Part shown: positions 1 through 7,642 of the stretch, one piece after another
Layout of the letters: each line of letters opens with the position of its first letter
How positions within the stretch are numbered: position 1 is the stretch's first letter
Program-made: the position numbers and the translations under genes
Origin: Bog-756 sp963718405
GTDB taxonomy: Bacteria; Actinomycetota; Acidimicrobiia; Acidimicrobiales; RAAP-2
Length of the DNA: 64,000 bases
Reading direction: 5' to 3'
Assembly: GCA_963718405.1 (NCBI GenBank)
Contig: CAVQYZ010000002.1
Span: 496,001-560,000, forward strand
The notes under the pieces: generated by a model
What the model saw: the letters and a program-made list of their open reading frames with translations, nothing else
Told to the model about the DNA's origin: nothing
The model's database searches: none

Positions 1-16
1 AGAGGAGACGCGAACC

Positions 17-445
17 ATGGTCACAGAGCTCGTCAAGCCGCTCTACACCGCAGAGGCCACAGCCGTAGGTGGGCGGGAGGGCCACGTGCGCACCGCCGAC
101 GGCCTGGTCGACGTGGACCTCCAGCCGCCGCCGGAGTTGGGTGGCCCGGGTGGGGCTACCAATCCTGAGGAGTTGTTCGCCTCGGGCTACGCGGCCTGCT
201 TCCAGAGTGCTCTGGGTGTCGTGGCTCGACGGAACAAGGTGTCCGTGGAGGGCTCGACGGTGACGGCCAAGGTCACCCTCGGCACCATCGAAGGTGGAGG
301 ATTTGGCCTGGCGGTGGCGCTCGAGGTGCACATCCCCGACGTGGCCGCCGACACCGCCCAGACCCTCATCGAGGGAGCGCACGAGGTCTGCCCCTACAGC
401 AATGCCACCAGAGGGAACATCGAGGTGACCCTGAGCTCGGTCTGA
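17..445 (+). CDS. ohr: Ohr/OsmC-type organic hydroperoxide reductase
   Basis: This 142-residue protein has the length and fold signature of Ohr, a thiol peroxidase that reduces organic hydroperoxides in the cytoplasm. Both redox cysteines are visible: the peroxidatic one in FASGYAACF (about residue 61) and the resolving one in HEVCPYSNATRGN (about residue 124), the typical Ohr C-terminus. The start ATG lies 9 nt after AGAGGAG at the left edge of the window. The Gly-rich N-terminal part (VGGREGHVRT) is also family-typical. No OhrR-type MarR regulator is visible nearby, but the upstream side is cut off. Ohr rather than OsmC is preferred from length and the C-terminal motif. Confidence 0.93.
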   Translation: MVTELVKPLYTAEATAVGGREGHVRTADGLVDVDLQPPPELGGPGGATNPEELFASGYAACFQSALGVVARRNKVSVEGSTVTAKVTLGTIEGGGFGLAVALEVHIPDVAADTAQTLIEGAHEVCPYSNATRGNIEVTLSSV

Positions 446-506
446 TCCAGCTCCCGGTGGCCTGACGCTCCCAGTAGGGCGGGCGCCTCGTGATCAGAGG
501 CTCCGG

Positions 507-680
507 TCAGAGCTTCAACGAGCGGAGCAGGTGGTTGGTGAGCCCGTTGGTGGTCCGGTAGACCTGGCGTCGCGCCGTTCGCTTGGCGTACGCGCCCGGC
601 CCGCGGGATGCGGCCTGGACGTTGCCCATGTCACGGGCCACCCGGTAGAGCTGGGATCTGAGGGAGCTTCGTCTGGCCAC
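507..680 (-). CDS. Small conserved basic protein, 57 aa
   Basis: A 57-codon frame starts at GTG with a strong GGAGG 8 nt upstream. The product begins VARRSSLRSQLYRVARDMG and ends TNHLLRSLKL. It is strongly basic and has the look of the short actinobacterial proteins of unknown function that carry the pattern RSQLYRxARDxGNxxA...GPxAYAKRxxRRxVYRxTNG. That family memory is mine and was not checked against a database. The upstream ATG is followed immediately by TGA, so GTG is the only sensible start. It sits tail-to-tail with the Ohr gene and diverges from the LLM oxidoreductase. Function is unknown; the charge suggests nucleic-acid or ribosome contact, which is a guess. Confidence 0.72.
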   Translation of the reverse strand: MARRSSLRSQLYRVARDMGNVQAASRGPGAYAKRTARRQVYRTTNGLTNHLLRSLKL

Positions 681-792
681 GTCACATTCCTCCGCACCTC
701 GGGCGACCGTCGGGACGGCCGGTCGAACACCGACTGCCTACCACGGCCGGAGGGTCGCCTTCTATCCACCAGGTCGTACTACCGTGGGCCAA

Positions 793-1737
793 ATGACCAG
801 GTTCGGGATCCAACTGCCCGATTTTTCCGGATTCGATTCAACGGGGTTGTTCGACCACGTGGCCGGCCTGACCGCGGCGGCTGAAGACTCGGGGTTCGAC
901 TCGGTGTGGGTCATGGACCATTTCTTCCAGCTGCCGCCGCTCGGAGGTCCGGATCAGCCGATGCTGGAGGCCTACACGCTGCTCGGGGCCCTGGCCGCCC
1001 GGACCCGGCGGGTGCAGCTGGGAACCTTGGTCACCGGGGTGACCTACCGCAACCCGGGCATTCTGGCCAAGATCGTGACCACCCTGGACGTCATCTCCCA
1101 GGGCCGGGCCATCCTCGGGATAGGGGGCGCCTGGTACGACGTCGAACACCAGGCCCTCGGCGTGGCCTACCCCAGCGACCGGATCCGACTGGACATGCTG
1201 GAGGAGGCGGTCCAGGTGTGCCGGGCCATGTTCACCGGCGACGATGTGTCCTTCTCCGGTACGTACTTCCACCTGGATCACGCCCGTAATCTGCCCCGTC
1301 CCGTGCAGCCCGGCGGGCCGAAGATCATGATCGGGGGTGGCGGGGAGAAGCGGACGCTCCGATTGGTGGCGCAGTACGCCGACAAGTGCAACGTGACCGG
1401 AGGGGTGGCCATGCTGGCCCACAAGATCGAGGTCCTCCACCGCCACTGTGCCGAGGTCGGCCGCGACCCCGCCGAGGTCGACGTGACCTGGATGACCCCG
1501 CTGATCCTGACCACGTCCGAGGAGAAGACCTCGGAATTCCGGAACATGATCGCCTCGAGCGCACCGCCGGAAGAAGCCGCCGGATTCACCATCGGTCAGG
1601 CCCACGAGATCCCCGGTCTGGTGGCCGGGCACATCGAGGCCGGTGCCGACGAGGTGATCTTCAGCGTGGCCTTCACCGACGCCGCCGGCATCGCCGCCGT
1701 CGGTGAGGCTTTCGGACTCAGCCCCGCCCCAGCGTGA
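793..1737 (+). CDS. LLM-class F420-dependent oxidoreductase
   Basis: The product (314 residues from ATG 793; a GTG three codons earlier at 784 is the alternative) is a luciferase-like TIM-barrel enzyme. It begins MTRFGIQLPDFSG, continues with DSVWVMDHFFQLP and has the LGTLVTGVTYRNPGILAKI strand-helix typical of actinobacterial LLM oxidoreductases that use F420H2. The segment LGIGGAWYDVEH and the GGGGEKRTLRLVAQYAD stretch, where cofactor phosphate is usually bound, are both family features. The substrate cannot be read from sequence. No SD is obvious for either start. It stands alone, with a TetR gene 117 bp downstream. Confidence 0.9.
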   Translation: MTRFGIQLPDFSGFDSTGLFDHVAGLTAAAEDSGFDSVWVMDHFFQLPPLGGPDQPMLEAYTLLGALAARTRRVQLGTLVTGVTYRNPGILAKIVTTLDVISQGRAILGIGGAWYDVEHQALGVAYPSDRIRLDMLEEAVQVCRAMFTGDDVSFSGTYFHLDHARNLPRPVQPGGPKIMIGGGGEKRTLRLVAQYADKCNVTGGVAMLAHKIEVLHRHCAEVGRDPAEVDVTWMTPLILTTSEEKTSEFRNMIASSAPPEEAAGFTIGQAHEIPGLVAGHIEAGADEVIFSVAFTDAAGIAAVGEAFGLSPAPA

Positions 1738-1853
1738 GACCGGCGTCGACCGACCCCACGGTCGGACGGCCACTGGTCAAATGACGATGGCGGCGGGGAA
1801 CGGCTCGACCCGGCAAGACGGGCGGGAACGATGAGAGGTGAAGGGGGCGGACG

Positions 1854-2702
1854 GTGACCAAGAAGGACAAACGGCAACCGAGGCAGACCCGGGAGGAATT
1901 GCGTTCCCTGCTGCTCGAGACCGGCCGCACCATCCTCCGCGAAGACGGCCTCGGGACCGGCGCTGAGTCCCTCACCTTCAAGCGGGTCTTCCAACGGGTG
2001 GAGGAGGACAAGGGCATACGGGTGACCAATGCCTCGGTCATCCGACGGGTTTGGGAGAATCAGGCGGAGTTCCAAGTGGACGTGCTGATGGCCATTGCCC
2101 AGGGCGACTACCAAGAAGACATCGATACGGCCCTCGACGAGATGAGACCTCTGTTCGCCGGCATGGATCGGAGCACGCCCGAGTCGCGGGAGCGGGCCAT
2201 GCGCGACATGTGCCGGGTGGGCGGTCGTGTCAACGCCCATGCCCATCGCCAGTCGAACGAACTGCCCTCCTGGATCAGCGTGTGGGCCCTGGCGGCCTCG
2301 GGCAAGTCGATCGACTACCGAGACAGGATCGAGGAGGCCCTGCTGTCCGGTTACGAGGCCTTCACCAAGCGCCTCACCGACATGTACGCCATCATGACCG
2401 CCTACCTCGGGTTCCGCCTGCGCGAGCAGTTCACGCTCCGTCACTTCGTCGTGGCCGCCGACTCCTTGGCCCAGGGCTACTCGCTGCGGGACCGGATCGA
2501 CAATGTGAGCCTGGAGCACATCTCGCGTTCCCCCGGCCCCGGGGCCGAGCCCGAGGACTGGACCCTGTTCGCGGTGGCCTTCGAGGCGCTGATCCACCAG
2601 TTCTTCGAACTCGATCCGGAGTGGGAGCCCGATGACCAGGGTGGGCGCGCCCAGCGGAGTGAGGGTGCCCGGGCCGACGGCGGGAGTGATGGTGGAGGGT
2701 GA
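1854..2702 (+). CDS. TetR-like transcriptional regulator
   Basis: The 282-residue protein starts with a basic segment (MTKKDKRQPRQTREEL) and a helical region resembling the TetR helix-turn-helix (residues about 15-70: RSLLLETGRTIL ... VTNASVIRRVWENQAEFQVDVL), followed by an all-helical ligand-binding half. The HTH is unusual: the stretch after RTILREDGLGTG is longer than in classical TetR proteins, as in large actinobacterial regulators of this type. The C-terminal 25 residues are low-complexity (Gly, Asp, Arg). The start is GTG. It lies 15 bp before the membrane-protein gene at 2718, so the two are probably co-transcribed. The ligand is unknown. Confidence 0.75.
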   Translation: MTKKDKRQPRQTREELRSLLLETGRTILREDGLGTGAESLTFKRVFQRVEEDKGIRVTNASVIRRVWENQAEFQVDVLMAIAQGDYQEDIDTALDEMRPLFAGMDRSTPESRERAMRDMCRVGGRVNAHAHRQSNELPSWISVWALAASGKSIDYRDRIEEALLSGYEAFTKRLTDMYAIMTAYLGFRLREQFTLRHFVVAADSLAQGYSLRDRIDNVSLEHISRSPGPGAEPEDWTLFAVAFEALIHQFFELDPEWEPDDQGGRAQRSEGARADGGSDGGG

Positions 2703-2717
2703 GACGGAGCCCTCTGG

Positions 2718-4289
2718 GTGGCTGAACCGGCATCCCACTCGGTGAACACGACGTCCAGGTGGCGACGTCCGGCGGCTCCGACAGTCATCGCCCCTGCCAC
2801 GGCCTTTGCCGGGTGGCTGTTCTTCACCGGATATCTCTTGGTACAGGCCACCGCCGGTCCGGCCATCATCTGGAACGACTCCCTGGTCTACCGGAAGATC
2901 GCCTCGGCTTCGCTGACCAGCAGCGGGTTTTGGACCGGGCCGAGGCCACCGGCCATGCCGTTGCTCATCAAGCTGGTCGGTGCATCGGGTGGTTACCTGA
3001 TGGCCCAGGCGGTGATCGCCGCTCTGTCTTGGGGCTTCCTGGCCTGGACCGTGGGCCGGCTGGTGGCTCCCGGTTGGCGACGGGTGGTGGCTGTCTGGGT
3101 GATCCTGGCCTTTGCCTCGGCCTTCCCGGTGACGCTGTGGAACCGATCGGTGCTCTCGGAGTCCCTGTCGATGAGCCTGTTGGCCGTGGTGTGTGCCGCC
3201 CTCATCTGGACCACCCGCCAGGTGACCTGGCCCCGGGTGGTGGCCACCACTGCGGCCTGCCTGGCCTTCGCCGCCACCAGGGACGCCCAGGTGTGGACGG
3301 TGGCGTTCCTGGCCGTCGCCGTGGGGGTGAGGGCGTTGGCCGTCGCTCGGAAGGATCGGCCAAGGGCCACCCGCCTCGGTGTTCTGTCGGTCTGTCTGAT
3401 CGGCGTGGTGGTCCTGACCGGGTTTGGGACCGTGGCGTCCCACCGGACCCCGCAGAACGTGGCCGATGTGCTCTATGTGCGGATCTTCCCCTACCCCGGG
3501 CGGGTGGCCTGGTTCGCCCACCACGGGATGCCCCAAGCTCCTCAGATCGATGCCTTGGCCAAGGCCACCTCGACGCCGCCGGGGCAGGCCAAGGTAGTGA
3601 GCTTTTCGCCATCGGACCCGGACTTCGCTCCACTGGAGCACTGGATACAGGACCAGGCGACCGGCACGTACTTCCTGTGGCTCGCCACTCATCCCCTCTA
3701 CGTGCTCACCGAGCCTCTGATCCGGCCGGAGCGGTCGTACAATTTCGCTCAGGGAAGCCTCACCGCCTATGCGTCAACGACCGACCAGTACCGGTCGCCC
3801 CTGACCGTCGTGGTTTGGCCACCGCTGATCGGGCTCCTGATCCTGGCGGCGGTGGGTGCTTATCTCACCTATCTGTCCAAGGGATGGCGTGACGGGGTCT
3901 GGCGGATGATGTTGGTGTTCTCAGCCATCGGGGTTCTGGCCATGTTGGTGGCCTGGCATGGCGACGGACAGGAGGTGACCCGGCACACCGTCGAAGGCCT
4001 GGCCCAACTGCGCCTCGGGCTGTGGATCGTGATCCTGTTGTGGTTCCTGGAGTCAGCCCCGGTCGAACCGGACGAGCTGGCATCCTCCCCGCCAGCTGAC
4101 GCCAACACGGCGCCGGACCAGAGGGCGGGCGAGAGAGGCGCAACGTCCGGCGGCCACGCCCGGGGGGATGTCGACCGTCCTACTGACGCCGCGCCATCGG
4201 ATGCAGCCGTGCGGTCAGGTGAACCGGCACACTCGGATGAGCCGGCACACTCCTGTGAGTCAGCAGGTGTCGGAAGCCGGATTGATTAG
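2718..4289 (+). CDS. Polytopic membrane protein, GT-C glycosyltransferase-like
   Basis: This is a 523-residue integral membrane protein with about ten hydrophobic segments. It opens with a short basic N-terminus, then a first helix (about residues 25-45) and an extracytoplasmic loop with IIWNDSLVYRKIASASL, resembling the acidic first loop of GT-C mannosyl/arabinosyltransferases. The last 70 residues are hydrophilic and low-complexity, with a near-duplicated GEPAHSDEPAHS. The 3' end overlaps the convergent DAHP synthase gene by 110 bp, so one or both C-terminal tails may be non-essential. The GTG start is 15 bp after the TetR stop. The GT-C assignment rests on topology and loop position only; no catalytic residue is proven. 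Confidence 0.75.
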   Translation: MAEPASHSVNTTSRWRRPAAPTVIAPATAFAGWLFFTGYLLVQATAGPAIIWNDSLVYRKIASASLTSSGFWTGPRPPAMPLLIKLVGASGGYLMAQAVIAALSWGFLAWTVGRLVAPGWRRVVAVWVILAFASAFPVTLWNRSVLSESLSMSLLAVVCAALIWTTRQVTWPRVVATTAACLAFAATRDAQVWTVAFLAVAVGVRALAVARKDRPRATRLGVLSVCLIGVVVLTGFGTVASHRTPQNVADVLYVRIFPYPGRVAWFAHHGMPQAPQIDALAKATSTPPGQAKVVSFSPSDPDFAPLEHWIQDQATGTYFLWLATHPLYVLTEPLIRPERSYNFAQGSLTAYASTTDQYRSPLTVVVWPPLIGLLILAAVGAYLTYLSKGWRDGVWRMMLVFSAIGVLAMLVAWHGDGQEVTRHTVEGLAQLRLGLWIVILLWFLESAPVEPDELASSPPADANTAPDQRAGERGATSGGHARGDVDRPTDAAPSDAAVRSGEPAHSDEPAHSCESAGVGSRID

Positions 4290-5460
4290 CGCCGGGTCCG
4301 GAGCTCGATGGCGGAATCTCACTCGACGGACCCGGCACTTCGGACGGTAGTACCCAATACTTGGAAAGAGCTGTGGACCAACCGGCTACGCCGCGCTCGA
4401 GGCTCTCCCGTCGGCGGGCCACCGCCGCGGCCATGTGGTCGAGCACATCGACCGTGGCCTCCCAGCCCATGCAGGCATCGGTGATGCTCTGCCCGAAGAC
4501 CTGGGGTGAGTCCCCTAGGTCCTGACGACCCGAGATCAGGAAGCTTTCGAGCATCACCCCGACGATGCCGCGTTCACCGGCCGCCACCCGCTGTGAGATG
4601 TCGGTGGCCACCGACGGCTGTAGCCGGTGGTCTTTGCGGCTGTTGCCGTGGCTGGCGTCGACAACCAGCCGGCCGACCAGGCCAGCCTTTTCGAGCTGAC
4701 CGAGAGCATCGGTCACGTGGGCCTGGTCGTAGTTCGGTCCGGACGTGCTCCCTCGGAGAACCAGATGACAGTCGGGGTTGCCTTCCGTGGCGATGACCGC
4801 GGCCCGACCGTGGTCGTCGATGCCCGGGAAGACCTGGGCGGTACCGGCGGCGGCGATGGCATCGACGGCCACCTGGACATCGCCTTCCGTCGAGTTCTTG
4901 AATCCGACCGGCATCGAGAGTCCACTGGCCAGCTGTCGGTGGATCTGGCTCTGGGTGGTCCGGGCCCCGATGGCGCCCCAGCTCACGGTGTCGGCCAGGT
5001 ACTGCGGAGTGATGGGGTCGAGGAACTCGCAGCCCACCGGGAGTCCGAGCGAGAGAACGTCGAGGAGGAAGGCCCGGGCCGCCGACAGACCGTCCCCGAC
5101 CCGGAAGCTCCCGTCCAACCCGGGGTCGTTGATGAGTCCCTTCCAGCCCACGGTGGTTCGTGGCTTCTCGAAGTAGGCGCGCATCACGATGTGCAGTTCG
5201 TCCCGATGGCGCTTGGCCAGTCCGACCAGTCGTCGGGCGTACTCCAGCCCGGCCACCGGGTCGTGGATCGAGCAGGGTCCCACGACGACCAGCAGACGGT
5301 CGTCATGGCCGTCGAGAATCGAGATCACCGCCTCTCGGCCTGCGACGACGACACCGGCCAGGTCAGCGGCCAACGGCCGGCGTCGGCGAAGCTGGCGCGG
5401 AGACACGAGCGATCGGATCTCCGCCACGCGTCGGTTCTGTGTGAGGTCCTTCGGATCCAC
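4180..5460 (-). CDS. aroG: DAHP synthase, class I (AroFGH type)
   Basis: The enzyme condenses phosphoenolpyruvate with erythrose 4-phosphate in the first step of the shikimate pathway. Matches to the E. coli-type family are continuous: VVVGPCSIHDP, YFEKPRTTVGWKGLINDP, GCEFLDPITPQYLADTVSWG, GARTTQSQIHRQLASG and VDASHGNS. GTG 5460 gives 426 residues and aligns with the family N-terminus (TQNRRVAEIRSL). A TTG farther up at 5532 would run through the attenuator hairpin and is rejected. Family members end near the VARRR segment. Here about 65 further low-complexity residues follow, and the frame runs 110 bp into the convergent membrane-protein gene. A Trp/Tyr/Phe leader peptide and an intrinsic terminator lie just upstream. 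The symbol denotes family, since AroF, AroG and AroH cannot be separated here. Confidence 0.95.
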   Translation of the reverse strand: MDPKDLTQNRRVAEIRSLVSPRQLRRRRPLAADLAGVVVAGREAVISILDGHDDRLLVVVGPCSIHDPVAGLEYARRLVGLAKRHRDELHIVMRAYFEKPRTTVGWKGLINDPGLDGSFRVGDGLSAARAFLLDVLSLGLPVGCEFLDPITPQYLADTVSWGAIGARTTQSQIHRQLASGLSMPVGFKNSTEGDVQVAVDAIAAAGTAQVFPGIDDHGRAAVIATEGNPDCHLVLRGSTSGPNYDQAHVTDALGQLEKAGLVGRLVVDASHGNSRKDHRLQPSVATDISQRVAAGERGIVGVMLESFLISGRQDLGDSPQVFGQSITDACMGWEATVDVLDHMAAAVARRRESLERGVAGWSTALSKYWVLPSEVPGPSSEIPPSSSGPGANQSGFRHLLTHRSVPAHPSVPVHLTARLHPMARRQ

Positions 5461-5532
5461 GGTTTTCTGGTCCTTCCCGTCAGCCGCTCGATCCTGTGGT
5501 CGACCGGCTCGCCATGTTGTTGGGCAAAGCAA

Positions 5533-5558
5533 AAGGCAGAGGCGAATGCCTCTGCCTT
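5533..5558 (-). terminator. Attenuator-type intrinsic terminator before DAHP synthase
   Basis: On the minus strand the transcript contains AAGGCAGAGGC, the loop AUUC and the exact complement GCCUCUGCCUU. This is an 11-bp perfect stem with a 4-nt loop, followed by UUGCUUUGCCC, so the run reads UUUUGCUUU. It lies 73 nt upstream of the DAHP synthase start and 27 nt after the leader-peptide stop codon, the position expected for a translation-coupled attenuator. Confidence 0.82.
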
Positions 5559-5559
5559 G

Positions 5560-5626
5560 GAGCCGGTTCTGGATGAAGGCGCGATCAGTGCGTGGTTACG
5601 CTCCCTGGCCCATCCAGAGCCGGCTC
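5560..5626 (-). promoter_or_regulatory. Candidate attenuator pairing region upstream of the terminator
   Basis: The RNA segment from 5626-5614, inside the leader-peptide codons after Trp-Trp-Phe-Thr, can pair with the segment 5572-5560 over 13 positions with a single C-A mismatch (GAGCCGGCUCUGG with CCAGAACCGGCUC). A ribosome stalled on the Trp codons would cover the first arm. A short GCCUU/AAGGC pairing (5576-5580 with 5554-5558) could then compete with the terminator. The pairing is seen directly; its regulatory role is inferred. Confidence 0.6.
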
Positions 5627-5650
5627 GGTAAACCACCAATAACTGCGCAC
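5585..5650 (-). CDS. Aromatic-amino-acid leader peptide of DAHP synthase
   Basis: A 21-residue frame starts at GTG 5650 and begins MRSYWWFTEPAL before a TGA at 5585. Four consecutive aromatic codons (Tyr-Trp-Trp-Phe) lie at positions 4-7, which is highly improbable by chance directly upstream of an aromatic-pathway gene and a terminator. No SD precedes it. Instead TAGCGT ends 7 nt before the GTG, the spacing of a leaderless start. Actinobacterial trp genes are known to use Trp-rich leader peptides for attenuation. This one would let charged Tyr, Trp and Phe tRNA levels set read-through into the DAHP synthase gene. Confidence 0.82.
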   Translation of the reverse strand: MRSYWWFTEPALDGPGSVTTH

Positions 5651-5657
5651 GCAAGAA

Positions 5658-5663
5658 ACGCTA
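5658..5663 (-). promoter_or_regulatory. -10 box for the leaderless DAHP synthase leader
   Basis: TAGCGT is followed by 7 nt and then the GTG of the leader peptide, matching the TANNNT plus 6-8 nt rule seen at other leaderless genes in this window. A weak -35-like TGGACA lies about 19 nt upstream. Confidence 0.5.
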
Positions 5664-5738
5664 CCAGATGACCTCACCTCGTTGTCCAGGGGCCAAGTGG
5701 GATCACCGGTGGACGGGATCCGGAAGAGGCCTGTCCGC

Positions 5739-7481
5739 TCAGGCCGAGGCGGGCTGGGTCTGGCCCGAGGCCGGGTTCCCATTGGTGTCGCTCCCGTGGT
5801 TCCGCCAGCGGAAGGCCAACACCGCGATGTCATCCTCGGATCCGTCCTGGGCCAGCTCGGCCACCACCCTCGTCAGTAGATCCTCCAGACTCGGGGAAGG
5901 TGCCGATGCCGCGTCGGCCAGTCGCTGGAGACCGATGTCGAGTCCTTCTGTGCGCCGCTCGACCAGTCCGTCGGTGAAGGCCACCAGGGCCGACCCGGGT
6001 GGCATGACGAACGAGGTGGCACGGTAGGTGCTCCGGCGGACTCCCAGGGGCAGACCCACCGTGGTCGGCACGAATTCGGAGTGGGGGCCGGAGATGAGCA
6101 ACGGGTTCAGATGGCCGGCATTGGCCAGGGTGATCTCCCGGGTCTCCAGATTCCCGATTCCCACCAGCACCGTCGAGAAGTGGTTGTCGGTGAGGACGTC
6201 GATCTCGCCGGAGCACATCTCGAGGACCCGGTCGGGCGGGTGCCCTTCGCGGAGATAGGCCCGGATGGTGAATCGAAGCCTGGCCATCACCGTGGCGGCG
6301 CGCACCCCCCGGCCGGACACGTCGCCCACGGCGAAGGCGAAGTGACGTGGGTCGACGGGGATGAGGCTGTACCAGTCGCCTCCGATGTCGACTCCCTTCA
6401 CTCCGGCCAGGTAACGCGAAGCAATCTCCAGTTTGGGGATGGTGGGGTTGAACCGGGGCAGAAGGGCCCGCTGCAACGCTTCGGCGATGGACCGTTGTTC
6501 ACCGTAGAGGTTGTCGAGCCGGTCGTAGAGGCCGCTGATGGTGCTGGCATCCTCTTCGGCATCCCGCCGGCGTCGGACCAGTTGCTCCGCTGCGATGACG
6601 GTGGCCATCGTGAGCAGCAACCCGCCCACTGCGAAGATCCAGGGAAGATCGCCCCCCAGCGACCCACCCAATGGCCCCCGAGCCGCCGCCACCAAGGTCA
6701 CCGTGGTGTCGCCGAAAGGGATCACATCCCTGGCGGTGCCCGAAAGCGGCAGCTGGGACAAGGCCATGTCCGTCGTGGTCAGATTGGCTGGCGAGGTCGT
6801 TCCGATATAGGTGGCGTAGTCGAGCTCGGAGAACGCCGGGTTGCTCTCGACCGGGGCTTCACGATCAGCGGGGATAGCGCGTTCGGCATAGACCACGTAG
6901 GGCGAGGTACCGGGGCTCCCCACGGCATAGCCGACCCGTTGCGAGGATCCGTCGTGGATGCGGGTAATCCCGAAGGTCTCGCTATCGGCGGCCTGGGTCA
7001 CCAAGGCCTGCGTCCGGGCCGAGGTGGGAGCGAGGTCCGGCGTCGCTCCGACCGATGCCATCAGGTGGGCCGAAGAGCCTTCGACATGCCATAAGGAGGC
7101 CGAGGCGAAAATGCGGTCGACCCCCACGTAGGCCGACAGATGCGAGCGGAACTGCTCCACGCTCCCTCCGGTGGCCGTGACGATCTCCTGCACCGTGGAG
7201 AGCGGGTCGTGGATGCTGAGGATCGACGCGGCCACGACAGCCCCGGCCTGCTTGGTCTGCACCTCCAGGAGCCGGTGCTCGTTGTCCCGATTGAGGGTCC
7301 AGGCTGTCCAGCTCACCAGGGCGGTGATGACAACACCGATGACGGCAACGATCAGGGCGACTTGAGTGGGGGAGAGGCGACGGTGGGGCGCCTCAGGTGT
7401 GGTGCGCGCCTCCCCAGGGGAGTCCACGTCGGTTGGAACGTCGGTTCGTGCGGCATCTGATGTCACGCCTGCCAGCTCCAT
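5739..7481 (-). CDS. Membrane sensor phosphatase, SpoIIE/RsbU PP2C family
   Basis: The 580-residue protein has an acidic cytoplasmic N-terminus, a first TM helix (about 41-65), an extracytoplasmic sensor region resembling CHASE (about 70-270, with the periodic HDPLSTVQEIVTATG at its start), a second TM helix (about 285-305), a short coiled linker containing ALQRALLPRF, and a C-terminal SpoIIE-type PP2C domain. Metal-binding aspartates are visible in DIGGDWYSL, AVGDVSGRGV, AFTDGLVERR and SEDDIAVLAF. Such proteins dephosphorylate anti-sigma-factor antagonists of the SpoIIAA/RsbV type to switch on stress sigma factors. No partner genes are visible here. It is upstream of, but probably not co-transcribed with, the DAHP synthase leader. 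Confidence 0.9.
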   Translation of the reverse strand: MELAGVTSDAARTDVPTDVDSPGEARTTPEAPHRRLSPTQVALIVAVIGVVITALVSWTAWTLNRDNEHRLLEVQTKQAGAVVAASILSIHDPLSTVQEIVTATGGSVEQFRSHLSAYVGVDRIFASASLWHVEGSSAHLMASVGATPDLAPTSARTQALVTQAADSETFGITRIHDGSSQRVGYAVGSPGTSPYVVYAERAIPADREAPVESNPAFSELDYATYIGTTSPANLTTTDMALSQLPLSGTARDVIPFGDTTVTLVAAARGPLGGSLGGDLPWIFAVGGLLLTMATVIAAEQLVRRRRDAEEDASTISGLYDRLDNLYGEQRSIAEALQRALLPRFNPTIPKLEIASRYLAGVKGVDIGGDWYSLIPVDPRHFAFAVGDVSGRGVRAATVMARLRFTIRAYLREGHPPDRVLEMCSGEIDVLTDNHFSTVLVGIGNLETREITLANAGHLNPLLISGPHSEFVPTTVGLPLGVRRSTYRATSFVMPPGSALVAFTDGLVERRTEGLDIGLQRLADAASAPSPSLEDLLTRVVAELAQDGSEDDIAVLAFRWRNHGSDTNGNPASGQTQPASA

Positions 7482-7642
7482 CTATGGCCACGGTAGAAAT
7501 TGCCCACCCCCATGCGAATGGGCCCAACCATGGCAGATCCGCAGCTCAGAGGCAATGGCCATCGCCCCGCCCGGCCCCGCGGCGTGGGCCCGGCACCAGC
7601 CAGAACGACCTTTAGACTGATGGCTGGTCGGTCGATATCACC

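Noticed and set aside
485..501. GCCTC-GTGATCA-GAGGC hairpin after ohr as a terminator
   Set aside because: Only five base pairs and no U-run; too weak to support.
1596..3692. A 698-codon minus-strand open frame across the TetR and membrane-protein genes
   Set aside because: It is antisense to two genes with clear domains; its sequence is rich in Gly, Pro, His and Arg with no recognisable motif, as expected of a G+C-rich shadow frame.
5461..5532. TTG start for DAHP synthase 72 nt upstream of GTG 5460
   Set aside because: The extension has no family similarity and its mRNA would contain the terminator hairpin region; the GTG matches the family N-terminus.
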